Below, piece after piece: positions 16,478 through 24,049 of a stretch of DNA of 32,297 nucleotides. Every line of letters starts with the position of its first letter. The stretch's first letter is position 1. Below the pieces are notes generated by a model. That model was not told the origin of the DNA, ran no database searches, and saw nothing but the letters and a program-made list of their open reading frames with translations. Made by a program: the position numbers and the translations under genes. Source of the stretch: Betaproteobacteria bacterium (GTDB lineage Bacteria; Pseudomonadota; Gammaproteobacteria; Burkholderiales; SG8-41); NCBI GenBank assembly GCA_947476215.1, contig CANJQI010000046.1:1-32297 (forward strand), in the 5' to 3' direction.

Positions 16478-17362
16478 ATGAAAACAGGAAATCTGCGCCG
16501 GGTCGCCGCCATCATTTTGCAAATTGCATGGTTGTCAACAGCCGGCGCTGCCGATCTTTCCGGTTCGCCGTTTGATGAGGAACGGGCAAAGCAGGAGAAA
16601 ATCTATCAAACCGACGAAGAAAAAATGCTCGAGAACTACGTTATCGACCGTTCGCTTGAGAATTACGCGGGTGCTCTGGCATCGGGATTTGAGGGAACGC
16701 TCGCGGCGTTGGGCCCTAACGACCGCTGGCTGGATGTCGGCGCGGGGAAAGGGTTTGCAATCCTCGACTACTACACTTCAAACTACGACTACAGGCACCC
16801 GGAAGGGCGTGAGAAACGTGGCAGCAAGGCGCAATCGGTGGCGATTTCCATAGAAGACAGGAGAACATTTCTCTGGCACAAGACATCCGCGATGCTTGCG
16901 ACGACCAAGATGAAGTACTTGTTCGGAAAAGGCCTGCAGGAATATGCATTGGAAGATCTGGGAAAATATCAACTCATCTCCGACGTGATCGGCGGATTCT
17001 CATACTCGGCCAATCTTTCATTGTTCATGGAAAAAGTGCTTGAACTTCTGGAATTGAACGGCAGTTTTTTTACGGTCCTGCAGGATGTAAATTCCCAGGA
17101 TGGGGGCAACAAGCCTTTTTATCCCGGGGCGTCGTTTCTCACCGAGATCAGCAAGGCCGACGGCTCCGAAGTGAAGGTTTGTTCCTGGCTCAAGAGTATT
17201 TCGTGCGTGGAAGTTGCGTGCGAGTTCAAGACAGGCTGGCGTCCTCCGATAGAAACATTCCGGATCAGAAAGACCTGCAATGCCGTATCGGTGCCGGCAT
17301 TGTCTCCGGTTCATTTTAATGCGGGGACGCCCCCTGAGCGGCGCTATCGAGTGGGTAATTGA
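16478..17362 (+). CDS. Exported SAM-methyltransferase-like protein
   Basis: A 294-residue protein with two features that rarely occur together. Residues 1-25 form a typical signal peptide (basic K-T-G-N-L-R-R, hydrophobic core, T-A-G-A-A). The mature part then shows a Rossmann-type S-adenosylmethionine motif, R-W-L-D-V-G-A-G-K-G-F (83-93). A D-V-I-G-G-F-S-Y-S segment and an L-E-L-L-E-L-N-G-S-F-F-T-V-L segment resemble motifs IV-V of class I methyltransferases. The last 70 residues contain four Cys that could form disulfides (about C-S-W, S-C-V-E-V-A-C, K-T-C). SAM is not expected in the periplasm, so the fold may have another role, or the leader may be a mis-set start. It follows the hydrolase by 44 bases. 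The function is unknown. Confidence 0.75.
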   Translation: MKTGNLRRVAAIILQIAWLSTAGAADLSGSPFDEERAKQEKIYQTDEEKMLENYVIDRSLENYAGALASGFEGTLAALGPNDRWLDVGAGKGFAILDYYTSNYDYRHPEGREKRGSKAQSVAISIEDRRTFLWHKTSAMLATTKMKYLFGKGLQEYALEDLGKYQLISDVIGGFSYSANLSLFMEKVLELLELNGSFFTVLQDVNSQDGGNKPFYPGASFLTEISKADGSEVKVCSWLKSISCVEVACEFKTGWRPPIETFRIRKTCNAVSVPALSPVHFNAGTPPERRYRVGN

Positions 17363-17449
17363 ATCTTGACTCGGCAGATGTTTGCAGCTGCGTAATTGCG
17401 CGGAAAGATCGTCAGTAACTTGTTATCGAGGCATCCAGCGCGTACATTC

Positions 17450-17471
17450 GCCAGCACCTTTACTTGCTGGC
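17450..17471. terminator. Weak candidate terminator hairpin
   Basis: GCCAGCA 17450-17456 pairs with TGCTGGC 17465-17471 around an 8-base loop, followed by only three T. It lies in the 192-base gap between convergent genes ending at 17362 and 17555, where a terminator is expected. The short T tract makes it weak. Nothing else is seen in this gap. Confidence 0.35.
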
Positions 17472-17554
17472 TTTAGTGCTCCATCGTATCCGTCATCGAC
17501 ATGACGTGTCCGCTCACGGTGCAGGTGGTCATGGTAAGCAGTGTCACCTGGCAT

Positions 17555-18538
17555 TCAGTCGACACGCAGGTTTATCTGCTTGAAAAGTGCGCCCCATGTT
17601 TCCGTTTCGGCCTTGATAAACGCAGCAAACTCGGCGGGCGTACTCGCAACCGCGTCAACTCCTTCAGCCAGCATCGCTCGCTTGACATCCGCATCCTGGA
17701 TTATTTTCACGATTTCCTTGTTTAACCTCGCCGCGATTGCAGATGCGGTACCGGCTGGCAACACAAAGCCCAGTGATACGCTGGACTCATAACGAGGCAG
17801 GCCGCTGGCGGCTATAGTTGGCAGATCCGGGACCAATGATGAGGGCCTTATCGTTGTCACCGCCAGCGCCCGCAGCTTCCCGGACCTGATGTGGGGCAGT
17901 ACCGATACCGCTGTCGCAAACATCAGCTGGCATCTCTCAGCTATCAGATCAATAATCGCAGGCCCTGCGCCCTTATAGCCGATGCGCACCATGTCGACTT
18001 TTGCCATGACCTTGAACAGTTCTGCCGCGAGGTGTGGAGATGCGCCTGCACTCCCGGTAGCATAATTGAGCTGCCCTGGTCTTGCTCGCGCGTAGGAGAT
18101 GAGGTCACTGACCGACTTCACAGGCAATGATTGCGTAACGGTAAGGATGTTGGGCGACTCGGCGGCAAGGGTGATTGGGACGAAATCCTTTACGGGCGAA
18201 TAGGGCGGAGGCGTCATCAGCAGCGGCTGCGTTACAAACGGCGTCGAGGTTGTCAGGATCGTATAGCCATCTGGAGCGCTGCGTGCGACGATCTGCGTAC
18301 CGATAAGCTGGTTTGCCCCGGCGCGATTATCAACCACGACTTGTTGGCCAAGCGCCTTCGTCAGATGGTGTCCTGTCAGGCGGGCAATGAAATCCACGCT
18401 CGCACCAGGAGCGGTCGGAACGATGAGGCGGACCGGTCTGTCGGGATAGGTTTGGGCCGATGCACCCATGACCACCGTTGCGCAAAGCAGAATTCCCGGC
18501 GTTGCTGCTGCGCCCCCAAATCGCTGCATCGAGTTCAT
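17555..18538 (-). CDS. Bug family substrate-binding protein with atypical P-G-A-S loop
   Basis: A 327-residue TctC/Bug protein. GAGGAGG lies 8 bases before ATG 18538, fixing the start. The signal peptide is about 1-28, ending G-A-S-A. Motifs: Y-P-D-R-P (31-35), A-P-G-A-S-V-D (43-49; the family P-G-G-G-x-D has lost two Gly), V-V-V-D-N-R-A-G-A-N (67-76), A-P-D-G-Y-T, I-G-Y-K-G-A-G-P-A. The C-terminus W-G-A-L-F-K-Q-I-N-L-R-V-D is unlike either main subgroup. The changed glycine loop lies in the region that normally contacts the ligand carboxylate, so ligand preference may differ. It is transcribed alone; the sequence just upstream contains the remains of another bug gene on the same strand. Confidence 0.92.
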   Translation of the reverse strand: MNSMQRFGGAAATPGILLCATVVMGASAQTYPDRPVRLIVPTAPGASVDFIARLTGHHLTKALGQQVVVDNRAGANQLIGTQIVARSAPDGYTILTTSTPFVTQPLLMTPPPYSPVKDFVPITLAAESPNILTVTQSLPVKSVSDLISYARARPGQLNYATGSAGASPHLAAELFKVMAKVDMVRIGYKGAGPAIIDLIAERCQLMFATAVSVLPHIRSGKLRALAVTTIRPSSLVPDLPTIAASGLPRYESSVSLGFVLPAGTASAIAARLNKEIVKIIQDADVKRAMLAEGVDAVASTPAEFAAFIKAETETWGALFKQINLRVD

Positions 18539-18663
18539 GTCGCAGCCCTCCTCAAAGAAACGGTTCTTCGGTTGATGACATTCACAATCGTGGCTGTCTG
18601 GTCCCGCATCATACTAGAAACGGCAGTTCTGTCGAAAAAGTCCGATTTGCGATGACCGCTCAC

Positions 18664-18993
18664 TATGATGGCTTTCGGCGTACGCGCGGGCGCATGCACG
18701 CCGCACCACGTGCTTGCTTCCAGTCCCCTGATGCCTGACTCGCCTATGGTGGGAACATCCGGCGCGGCGGGTAACCTTTTCAGACGCGCGATCGCCAGCG
18801 CGCGCAATCGGCCGGAGGCAAGGAACGATTGAACGGTGGAAAGGCTGGTGAACATCATGTGTATGTGTGGTGCGGCAATTTCGGCGGATGCCGCCGCGGA
18901 GCCTTTGTAAGGAACGTGCACGACGTTGATTTGTATCGTATTCCTGAATAACTCCATCGCAAGATGGCTCGGGCCACCCGCGCCGGTTGAGCT
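18664..18993 (-). pseudogene. Bug gene remnant, both ends missing
   Basis: Reading the minus strand, about 110 codons match the middle of a TctC/Bug protein: S-S-T-G-A-G-G-P-S-H-L-A-M-E-L-F, then H-V-P-Y-K-G-S, S-G-R-L-R-A-L-A, P-D-V-P-T-I-G-E-S-G and A-P-A-R-T-P-K-A-I-I. Homology stops abruptly on both sides. There is no signal peptide, glycine loop or D-N-R motif, and the C-terminal 60-70 residues are replaced by unrelated sequence although the frame stays open to 18535. An ATG at 18957 could start an internal product, but it would not be a working binding protein. This is best read as a decayed bug gene. Confidence 0.8.
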
Positions 18994-19059
18994 ACAACAC
19001 TTTCCGACGGTCGATCCCGGTAGTAATATGGTCCGTCAACCTTCAAAGGGGAGGGCAAC

Positions 19060-19494
19060 ATGGGCAAGATACGGTTGGGCAACAAGCAGCCATTGACGGT
19101 GGCGCCGGACGATACGGTAGCCCAGGCGGCGAACGCCATGAGCGAGCGCAATGTCGGTGCGGCCACGGTGATCGACCGTTCTGGTGTCATAGGCGTGGTG
19201 ACGGAACGCGACGTGATGCGCAAGGTCGTCGCTGCCGGTTGCGATGCAAAGTCCATTCGTGTGCGCGACATCATGTCGAGTCCGGTCGTGTCGGTCGGCC
19301 TGCATACCACGGTAGCCGCCGCGGCCGAACTGATGCGTGAGCAACACATACGCCATCTGGTTGTCCTGGATCGCAACCAACAACTGGTCGGCATGCTGGC
19401 GCTGCGCTATCTGTTATACGATCTCATGGACGACATGCAGCGCAACGTCGGTGAACTCATCGGCTACATCATGATCGACGGGCCAGGCGGATAG
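19060..19494 (+). CDS. Tandem CBS-domain protein
   Basis: A 144-residue cytoplasmic protein made of two CBS domains (about 10-57 and 72-122), a module that usually binds adenine nucleotides and senses energy or ligand state. Typical features are M-S-E-R-N-V-G-A-A-T-V-I-D (28-40), G-V-V-T-E-R-D-V-M-R-K-V (45-56), V-R-D-I-M-S-S-P-V (68-76) and H-I-R-H-L-V-V-L-D (96-104). GGGGAGGG gives a strong ribosome site before ATG 19060. It is a stand-alone protein, not fused to a transporter or enzyme. It lies between a bug remnant and a convergent bug gene, with a 12-base gap to the latter, so it looks unrelated in function to its neighbours or could be a local regulator. Which partner it controls is unknown. 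Confidence 0.92.
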   Translation: MGKIRLGNKQPLTVAPDDTVAQAANAMSERNVGAATVIDRSGVIGVVTERDVMRKVVAAGCDAKSIRVRDIMSSPVVSVGLHTTVAAAAELMREQHIRHLVVLDRNQQLVGMLALRYLLYDLMDDMQRNVGELIGYIMIDGPGG

Positions 19495-19506
19495 GCCGCC
19501 CGTGCC

Positions 19507-20472
19507 CTAGTCAGCGCGGATGCCGGCGTCCCTGATCACTTTTCCCAGCCGCTCTATTTCCGACTTGATGGTGGCAGCCAGTTGTTCCGGTGAACTGGCG
19601 ACCACTTCCGCGCCGGCACTGAGAAATTTTTCTTTCGCATCCGCGGTGTGCAGAAAGCGCACGCTTTCCTGATTCAAGCGCCGGATGATGGCGTCAGGCG
19701 TTTTTGCCTGTGCGAACAAGCCATAGGGCGCCGCGGATTCATAGCCGGGCAGGCCGCTGGCGGCCACGGTCGGCAGGCCGGGAAATATCACCGACGGGGC
19801 TACGGTGGTGACTGCCAGTGCTCTGACTCGCGCGGATTTCACATGCGGCGATACCGAGGATGCAATGGCAAACATCAACTGTACCTGACCCGAGATCAGG
19901 TCGCTGAGCGACTGCGACGTGCCTTTGTAATTCACGCGCACTATGTTGATGCCGGCCATGTGCTTGAACAGTTCTCCCGCCAGATGATTCGAGGCGCCGG
20001 TGCCGGTGGTTGCATAGTTGAGTTCGCCGCGCATGGATTTAGCCAATGCGATCAAATCCCGCACCGACTTGACCGGCAACGAAGGATGCACGACCAGCAC
20101 GTTGGCTACCGTGCCCACCAGCGAAATCGGCGCGAAGTCCTTCACGGGATCGAACGGTGTTTTCTGCAGCAGTGGCCCTATCCACAGCGGCGCGCTTTGC
20201 AGCAATAGCGTATAGCCATCGGCGGCGGCCTGCAGCGCGAGCAAAGCCGGCGTGTTGCCGCCGGATGGGCGGTTATCGACGATGACCGGCTGGCCAAGAG
20301 GGCCGCTCAGACCCTGCGCCATATGACGCGAAATCAGGTCGTTGCCGCCGCCGATCGGAGAGGTGACGATGCGTATCGCGCGGTTCGGATAATCCTGAGC
20401 TGTGGCATGGCTTGCGCACATCAAGGCAACGATGGGCGCAACGGCGCAAAGCGTGATCCGGAGTATCGGCAT
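19507..20472 (-). CDS. Bug family substrate-binding protein (LWIGPLLQ subgroup)
   Basis: A 321-residue TctC/Bug protein from ATG 20472; the frame is open up to 20691 and an ATG at 20547 would add 25 residues without a better ribosome site. The signal peptide is about 1-26, ending A-T-A-Q. Motifs: Y-P-N-R-A (28-32), I-G-G-G-N-D (40-45), V-D-N-R-P-S-G-G-N (65-73), A-A-D-G-Y-T, L-W-I-G-P-L-L-Q, N-Y-K-G-T and C-terminal L-G-K-V-I-R-D-A-G-I-R-A-D. The C-terminus is identical to that of the bug gene at 30172, so the two are probably close paralogues. The upstream gene on the same strand is another bug gene from the other subgroup, 182 bases away. The ligand is unknown. Confidence 0.92.
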   Translation of the reverse strand: MPILRITLCAVAPIVALMCASHATAQDYPNRAIRIVTSPIGGGNDLISRHMAQGLSGPLGQPVIVDNRPSGGNTPALLALQAAADGYTLLLQSAPLWIGPLLQKTPFDPVKDFAPISLVGTVANVLVVHPSLPVKSVRDLIALAKSMRGELNYATTGTGASNHLAGELFKHMAGINIVRVNYKGTSQSLSDLISGQVQLMFAIASSVSPHVKSARVRALAVTTVAPSVIFPGLPTVAASGLPGYESAAPYGLFAQAKTPDAIIRRLNQESVRFLHTADAKEKFLSAGAEVVASSPEQLAATIKSEIERLGKVIRDAGIRAD

Positions 20473-20594
20473 GATCTGTTTCAGTATTGAGGCGAATTCG
20501 GCGGGCTTCGATAGCAGTTTGTTGAAAATTGTGACAGTGGTTATCATTCCGTCATGCCGGTAAGGTGTTGTTTCGATTGACTTGCGTTTTCTGG

Positions 20595-20614
20595 ACACCG
20601 GCCTTTGCCGGTGT
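20595..20614. repeat. Perfect 8-bp stem-loop in the gap between two bug genes
   Basis: ACACCGGC (20595-20602) and GCCGGTGT (20607-20614) form a perfect stem with a 4-base loop. A degenerate inverted relative, CGTCATGCCGG, lies nearby at about 20551-20561, so the 182-base gap looks like a short REP-type dispersed repeat. A second small stem, CGGCCT/AGGCCG, lies at 20632-20646 just after the bug stop. Neither has a T tract on the minus strand. Confidence 0.5.
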
Positions 20615-20654
20615 GACGAATCTATTTTCAACGGCCTGTTAGGCCGCATTGCGA

Positions 20655-21632
20655 TTATTTCGTGCCGAGCGCCTTGACCGTCTCCGTCCACTTGGCCATA
20701 TCGTTGACCATGAACTGCCGGAATTCCGCCGGATTCAGCGTGCTGATCAGAAAGCCCTGCTTGCCGAGACCGTCAACGATTTCCGGCGCCTTGATCATGA
20801 TCATGAAGTCGCCGTACAACTTCTGCGTAAGCCCGGAGGACATGCCTGCCGGGCCGAGTATGCCGTACCAGTTTCCGGCCTCGAACCCCGGCAGATTCGC
20901 GGCCTCCGCGATCGTGGCTACATCCGGCATCAGAGGATGACGCACCTTGGAACCCGAAGCGAGCGGCCTCAACCTGCCCGCCTTGACGTGAGTCAGAACA
21001 CCCGCGACCGCCGCGAAGCCGACCTGCACCTCGCCCGTCAACAATCCGACCAGCGCCGGGCCGGAGCCTTTGTAGTGAACTTCCACCATGTCGATCTTGA
21101 CGCGTTGCGCGAAATTCGCCATCTCCAGCGAGGGCACGGTGCCCGGCCCGGCGGTTCCGTAATTGAGTTGCCGGGGCTTCGCTTTCGCCATCGCGATCAG
21201 CTCCTGCAATGACTTCACGGCCAAGTTCGACGGGTTGATCAGAATGATGTCCGGCGCCGAGGCGAGCAGGATAATGGAGGTGAAGCTTTTGACGGTGTCG
21301 AATGGTTGCTGCTTGTTGAAAAGGGGACGCACGGTGTGGTTGGCATTATTTATTCCCAGCGTATGGCCATCCGCGTTTGCCTTGGCGACTACATCCATGC
21401 CTATCATGCCGTCTGCACCCGGCCGGTTGTCGACCACCACCGACTGGCCCCACTGACTGGCCAGCGAATTCGACATCAGCCGTCCTATGGCATCGGTGCC
21501 ACCGCCGGGCGAGGTGCCGATGATCAGCCTTACGGGACGTTCCGGAAAACCCGCTGCCGAGGTCGTTGTCGCGCTGAACAGTGCAACCACCACGATGGCG
21601 CCGATGATGGATCTACGTTGAGTGACGATCAT
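20655..21632 (-). CDS. Bug family substrate-binding protein
   Basis: A 325-residue TctC/Bug protein with AGGGAGG about 8 bases before ATG 21632. The signal peptide is about 1-26 (Q-R-R, hydrophobic core, T-S-A-A). Motifs: F-P-E-R-P (29-33), S-P-G-G-G-T-D (41-47), V-V-V-D-N-R-P-G-A-D-G (65-75), A-D-G-H-T and H-Y-K-G-S-G-P-A. The region after D-G-H-T reads L-G-I-N-N-A-N-H-T, unlike all others here, and the C-terminus ends W-T-E-T-V-K-A-L-G-T-K without the usual final Asp, so it is a divergent member. It is divergent from the MFS gene at 21818; the 185-base region between them holds a 10-bp palindrome CAGGCGCCTG at 21695-21704, a possible operator. The ligand is unknown. Confidence 0.92.
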   Translation of the reverse strand: MIVTQRRSIIGAIVVVALFSATTTSAAGFPERPVRLIIGTSPGGGTDAIGRLMSNSLASQWGQSVVVDNRPGADGMIGMDVVAKANADGHTLGINNANHTVRPLFNKQQPFDTVKSFTSIILLASAPDIILINPSNLAVKSLQELIAMAKAKPRQLNYGTAGPGTVPSLEMANFAQRVKIDMVEVHYKGSGPALVGLLTGEVQVGFAAVAGVLTHVKAGRLRPLASGSKVRHPLMPDVATIAEAANLPGFEAGNWYGILGPAGMSSGLTQKLYGDFMIMIKAPEIVDGLGKQGFLISTLNPAEFRQFMVNDMAKWTETVKALGTK

Positions 21633-21817
21633 GGCATTTGCCTCCCTTGGATTTCGCGCATCTTACTATCAATCAGGCAGCGCGCAATTTATTCCAGGCG
21701 CCTGAACTATGCAACCTTTTCCCGACACCTTTTCCCGGCTGTCGAAAAAAACGATACGCCGCAACAGTCGTCGGCATTTTGCCGTGGGCGGGGTTTTGTC
21801 GGTAAACTCGGATCCCG

Positions 21818-22984
21818 ATGGCGATCTACTTTGCATTTGCATTAACCGCAATTCACGAGGGCAGTCTGCGCGCCGCCAACGTGCTGCTGGTGCTGTACGC
21901 GGTGGAACTCGGCGCCAGTCCATTTGTTGTCGGCTTGCTGGCCGCCATGTTTTCGATATGCCCGGCCTTGATTGCGGTACAGGCCGGCAAACTGGCCGAC
22001 CGTTTCGGTGCGCGCTGGCTGCTGTTGACCGGCGCGGCGGCTGGTACGCTGGGCATGCTGGTGCCGTACCTGTTCGCGGGCGTCGCTGCGCTGTTCGCGG
22101 GGGCGGTCGGCATGGGCGTGCTGGACGCACTCTTCGTGGTGTGCGTGCAGAACATCGTGGGTCTGCAGAGCACGCCGGAAAATCGCGCGCGCAACTACAG
22201 CAACTACAGCCTGATCGGATCCACCGCGGGACTGTCCGGGCCGTTGATTGCGGGCTTCTCGATCGATTATCTGGGGCACGCCGCCGGATGCGCAATCGTT
22301 GCGCTGATTACACTGATACCTATCGTGCTTATTTTGTCGCGCAATGACGAACTGCGCGTCGGCACGCCGCCGGCCGCGCATGCCCAAGGGGGCATGTGGG
22401 AGATGCTGTCGGATCCCGGCGTGCGCAGGACACTGATCACCAGCAGTTTCCTTGCCGCAGGCAGCAATCTGTATTTGTTTTACATGCCGGTTTACGCTCA
22501 TGACGCCGGTTTGTCCGCTTCCAGCATAGGCTTTGTTATTTCGGCGAATGCCGCGGCGATATTCGTGGTGCGCGCGATACTCCCGAATCTGCTCGCGCGT
22601 TATGGTGAAGACCGAGTGCTGACCCTGGCTTTCTACGTCGAGGCGGTCAGCCTGATGCTGATTCCGTTTTTCAAGGACGCATATGTGCTTGCACTGTTGT
22701 CTTTCATCTTCGGATTGGGCATGGGCGGCGGCGGTCCTATCATCACCATGCTGATGTTCGCGCGCTCCGCGCAGGGCCGATCGGGCGAGGGACTGGGGTT
22801 GAAGATAACGGTGAATCATCTGACCAAGATGGTGAGCCCGCTCGTATTCGGCGCCATGGGCTCGGCACTTGGGTTGTTGCCAATGTTCGTCTTCAATGCG
22901 TTACTGATGGTTGGCGGAGGTTACTTGAGCCGACCGAATAAGCCGCGTTCGCGGTCGGTCGATGACGCCAAGTCGACAAAGTAA
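21818..22984 (+). CDS. Major facilitator superfamily transporter (paralogue of 10126 gene)
   Basis: A 388-residue polytopic membrane protein, about 12 helices, with MFS motif A as A-G-K-L-A-D-R-F-G-A-R-W (56-67). It shares the N-terminal L-Y-A-V-E-L-G-A-S-P block, N-Y-S-N-Y-S-L-I-G-S, F-S-I-D-Y-L-G-H and the F-I-F-G-L-G-M-G segment with the MFS protein at 10126, marking them as paralogues of one subfamily. ATG 21818 is used although no strong ribosome site is seen; helix 1 begins immediately. It is divergent from a bug gene and followed after 36 bases by an SDR gene, so it may carry the substrate that the SDR oxidises or reduces. The direction of transport and the ligand cannot be read. Confidence 0.9.
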   Translation: MAIYFAFALTAIHEGSLRAANVLLVLYAVELGASPFVVGLLAAMFSICPALIAVQAGKLADRFGARWLLLTGAAAGTLGMLVPYLFAGVAALFAGAVGMGVLDALFVVCVQNIVGLQSTPENRARNYSNYSLIGSTAGLSGPLIAGFSIDYLGHAAGCAIVALITLIPIVLILSRNDELRVGTPPAAHAQGGMWEMLSDPGVRRTLITSSFLAAGSNLYLFYMPVYAHDAGLSASSIGFVISANAAAIFVVRAILPNLLARYGEDRVLTLAFYVEAVSLMLIPFFKDAYVLALLSFIFGLGMGGGGPIITMLMFARSAQGRSGEGLGLKITVNHLTKMVSPLVFGAMGSALGLLPMFVFNALLMVGGGYLSRPNKPRSRSVDDAKSTK

Positions 22985-23008
22985 CGGCGGTTTTAGTGCT
23001 CATGATAT

Positions 23009-23012
23009 GGAG
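23009..23012 (+). promoter_or_regulatory. Ribosome binding site deciding a start
   Basis: GGAG lies 8 bases before ATG 23021, favouring it over the earlier GTG at 23012. Confidence 0.65.
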
Positions 23013-23020
23013 TGCGCATC

Positions 23021-23785
23021 ATGGAAACAAAAACGATCAGCAGCAGGAAGACGGCATTCGTAACAGGCGCAACCGAGGGGCTGGGGGCGGCAATCGCGGT
23101 GGGCCTGGCGCGCGACGGCTTTGATGTCGCAGTCGCCGACCTGAATAGCGACACCTTGAAAAATACCGTCACCCAAATAGAAGCCGCAGGCAGACAGGCG
23201 GTTGCGGTGGCGCTCGACTTGCGCTCGCAGCCCAGTATCGTGGATGCCATGTCGAAAGTGGTGTCGGTATGGGGTCATCTCGATGTGCTGGTGAACAATG
23301 CCGGCGTCGCGCTGCGCAAGCCGGCGCTTGATGTCACCCCCGCCGAGTGGCAAGCCGTCATGGACGTCAACCTGAGCGGCACATTTTTCATGAGCCAGCA
23401 GATGGGCCGGCATCTGGTTGGGCGCAAACGCCCGGGATGCATCATCAGCCTTGCATCCACGCATGGCGTTGTAGGACTTGCCGAGCGTTCGACCTACGGT
23501 ATTTCCAAGGCCGCGATCATGCACATGACGAGGATGCTGGCGGTCGAATGGGCGGCGCATGAGATACGCGTCAACGCCATAGCACCGGGCACGGTGGAAA
23601 CACCGTCGCGCGCCCGTGTGCTGGCGGATCCGAAAGTTCGGGAAGCGATGATCAATCGCGTGCCGCTGCGCCGGCTGTGCACGGCCGAGGAAGTCGCTGT
23701 CATGGCCCGCTATCTCGCGAGTCCGCAGGCCGCATACATTACCGGGCAGACCATGCTGCTGGACGGCGGACTTACCTCTTACTAA
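23021..23785 (+). CDS. Short-chain dehydrogenase/reductase (classical SDR)
   Basis: A 254-residue classical SDR oxidoreductase. The dinucleotide-binding T-G-A-T-E-G-L-G is at 15-22. Asp40 in V-A-V-A-D-L-N ends beta-2 and suggests a preference for NAD(H). N-N-A-G is at 92-95. The catalytic set is Ser146, Tyr159 and Lys163 (Y-G-I-S-K), and the C-terminal I-T-G-Q-T-M-L-L-D-G-G is typical. Homologous enzymes oxidise or reduce sugars, sugar acids or 3-oxoacyl thioesters; the substrate here is unknown. GTG 23012 is an alternative start. It follows the MFS gene by 36 bases. Its TAA stop (23783-23785) also forms the left direct repeat of the inserted MITE-like element. Confidence 0.93.
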   Translation: METKTISSRKTAFVTGATEGLGAAIAVGLARDGFDVAVADLNSDTLKNTVTQIEAAGRQAVAVALDLRSQPSIVDAMSKVVSVWGHLDVLVNNAGVALRKPALDVTPAEWQAVMDVNLSGTFFMSQQMGRHLVGRKRPGCIISLASTHGVVGLAERSTYGISKAAIMHMTRMLAVEWAAHEIRVNAIAPGTVETPSRARVLADPKVREAMINRVPLRRLCTAEEVAVMARYLASPQAAYITGQTMLLDGGLTSY

Positions 23786-24049
23786 GAGTGCCTAACATAA
23801 TGAAACGCGAGTGCGTTGCAGCCAGAATTGGTGATGGCAAGGCGCTCGACGCGGGTAATAGTTATTCTATTGGCAAGTCGAGCAACGCGGCCAGCGCCGA
23901 TTCTGGCTTCAACCCTTCGGGCTGGCACGAGTTTTGGCCCAGCACTTTGTCGCAAGTCACTGGCTTAGAGTGACTAAGCGGCGTGCCTTGCTTCGCGTTC
24001 TGAGCCAAAATCGTGACAGCGCACTCGCGTTTCATTATGTTAGGCACTC
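23786..24049. mobile_element. MITE-like non-coding element with 30-bp terminal inverted repeats
   Basis: The ends, 23786-23815 and 24020-24049, are perfect inverted repeats beginning GAGTGCCTAACATAATG; one more base pairs beyond each end. The element is 264 bases and is flanked by direct TAA (23783-23785 and 24050-24052), consistent with a 3-base target duplication. Inside are two further hairpins: 23816-23912, in which a strand starting TTGCAGCCAGAAT pairs with one ending ATTCTGGCTTCAA, and 23928-24013, whose outer arms are CGAGTTTTGGC and GCCAAAATCG. The whole could fold as a terminal stem carrying two hairpin arms. No transposase frame is present. It separates two convergent genes whose stop codons would overlap without it. 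Confidence 0.82.

Noticed and set aside
18535-18957. An intact 140-residue Bug-like gene
   Set aside because: Lacks signal peptide, glycine loop, D-N-R motif and normal C-terminus; treated as a pseudogene.
20632-20646. Intrinsic terminator after the bug gene ending at 20655
   Set aside because: The CGGCCT/AGGCCG stem is only 6 bp and no T tract follows on the minus strand.
23786-24049. Small coding gene inside the MITE-like element
   Set aside because: Short frames there arise from the inverted ends and hairpins; none has a ribosome site or family motif.
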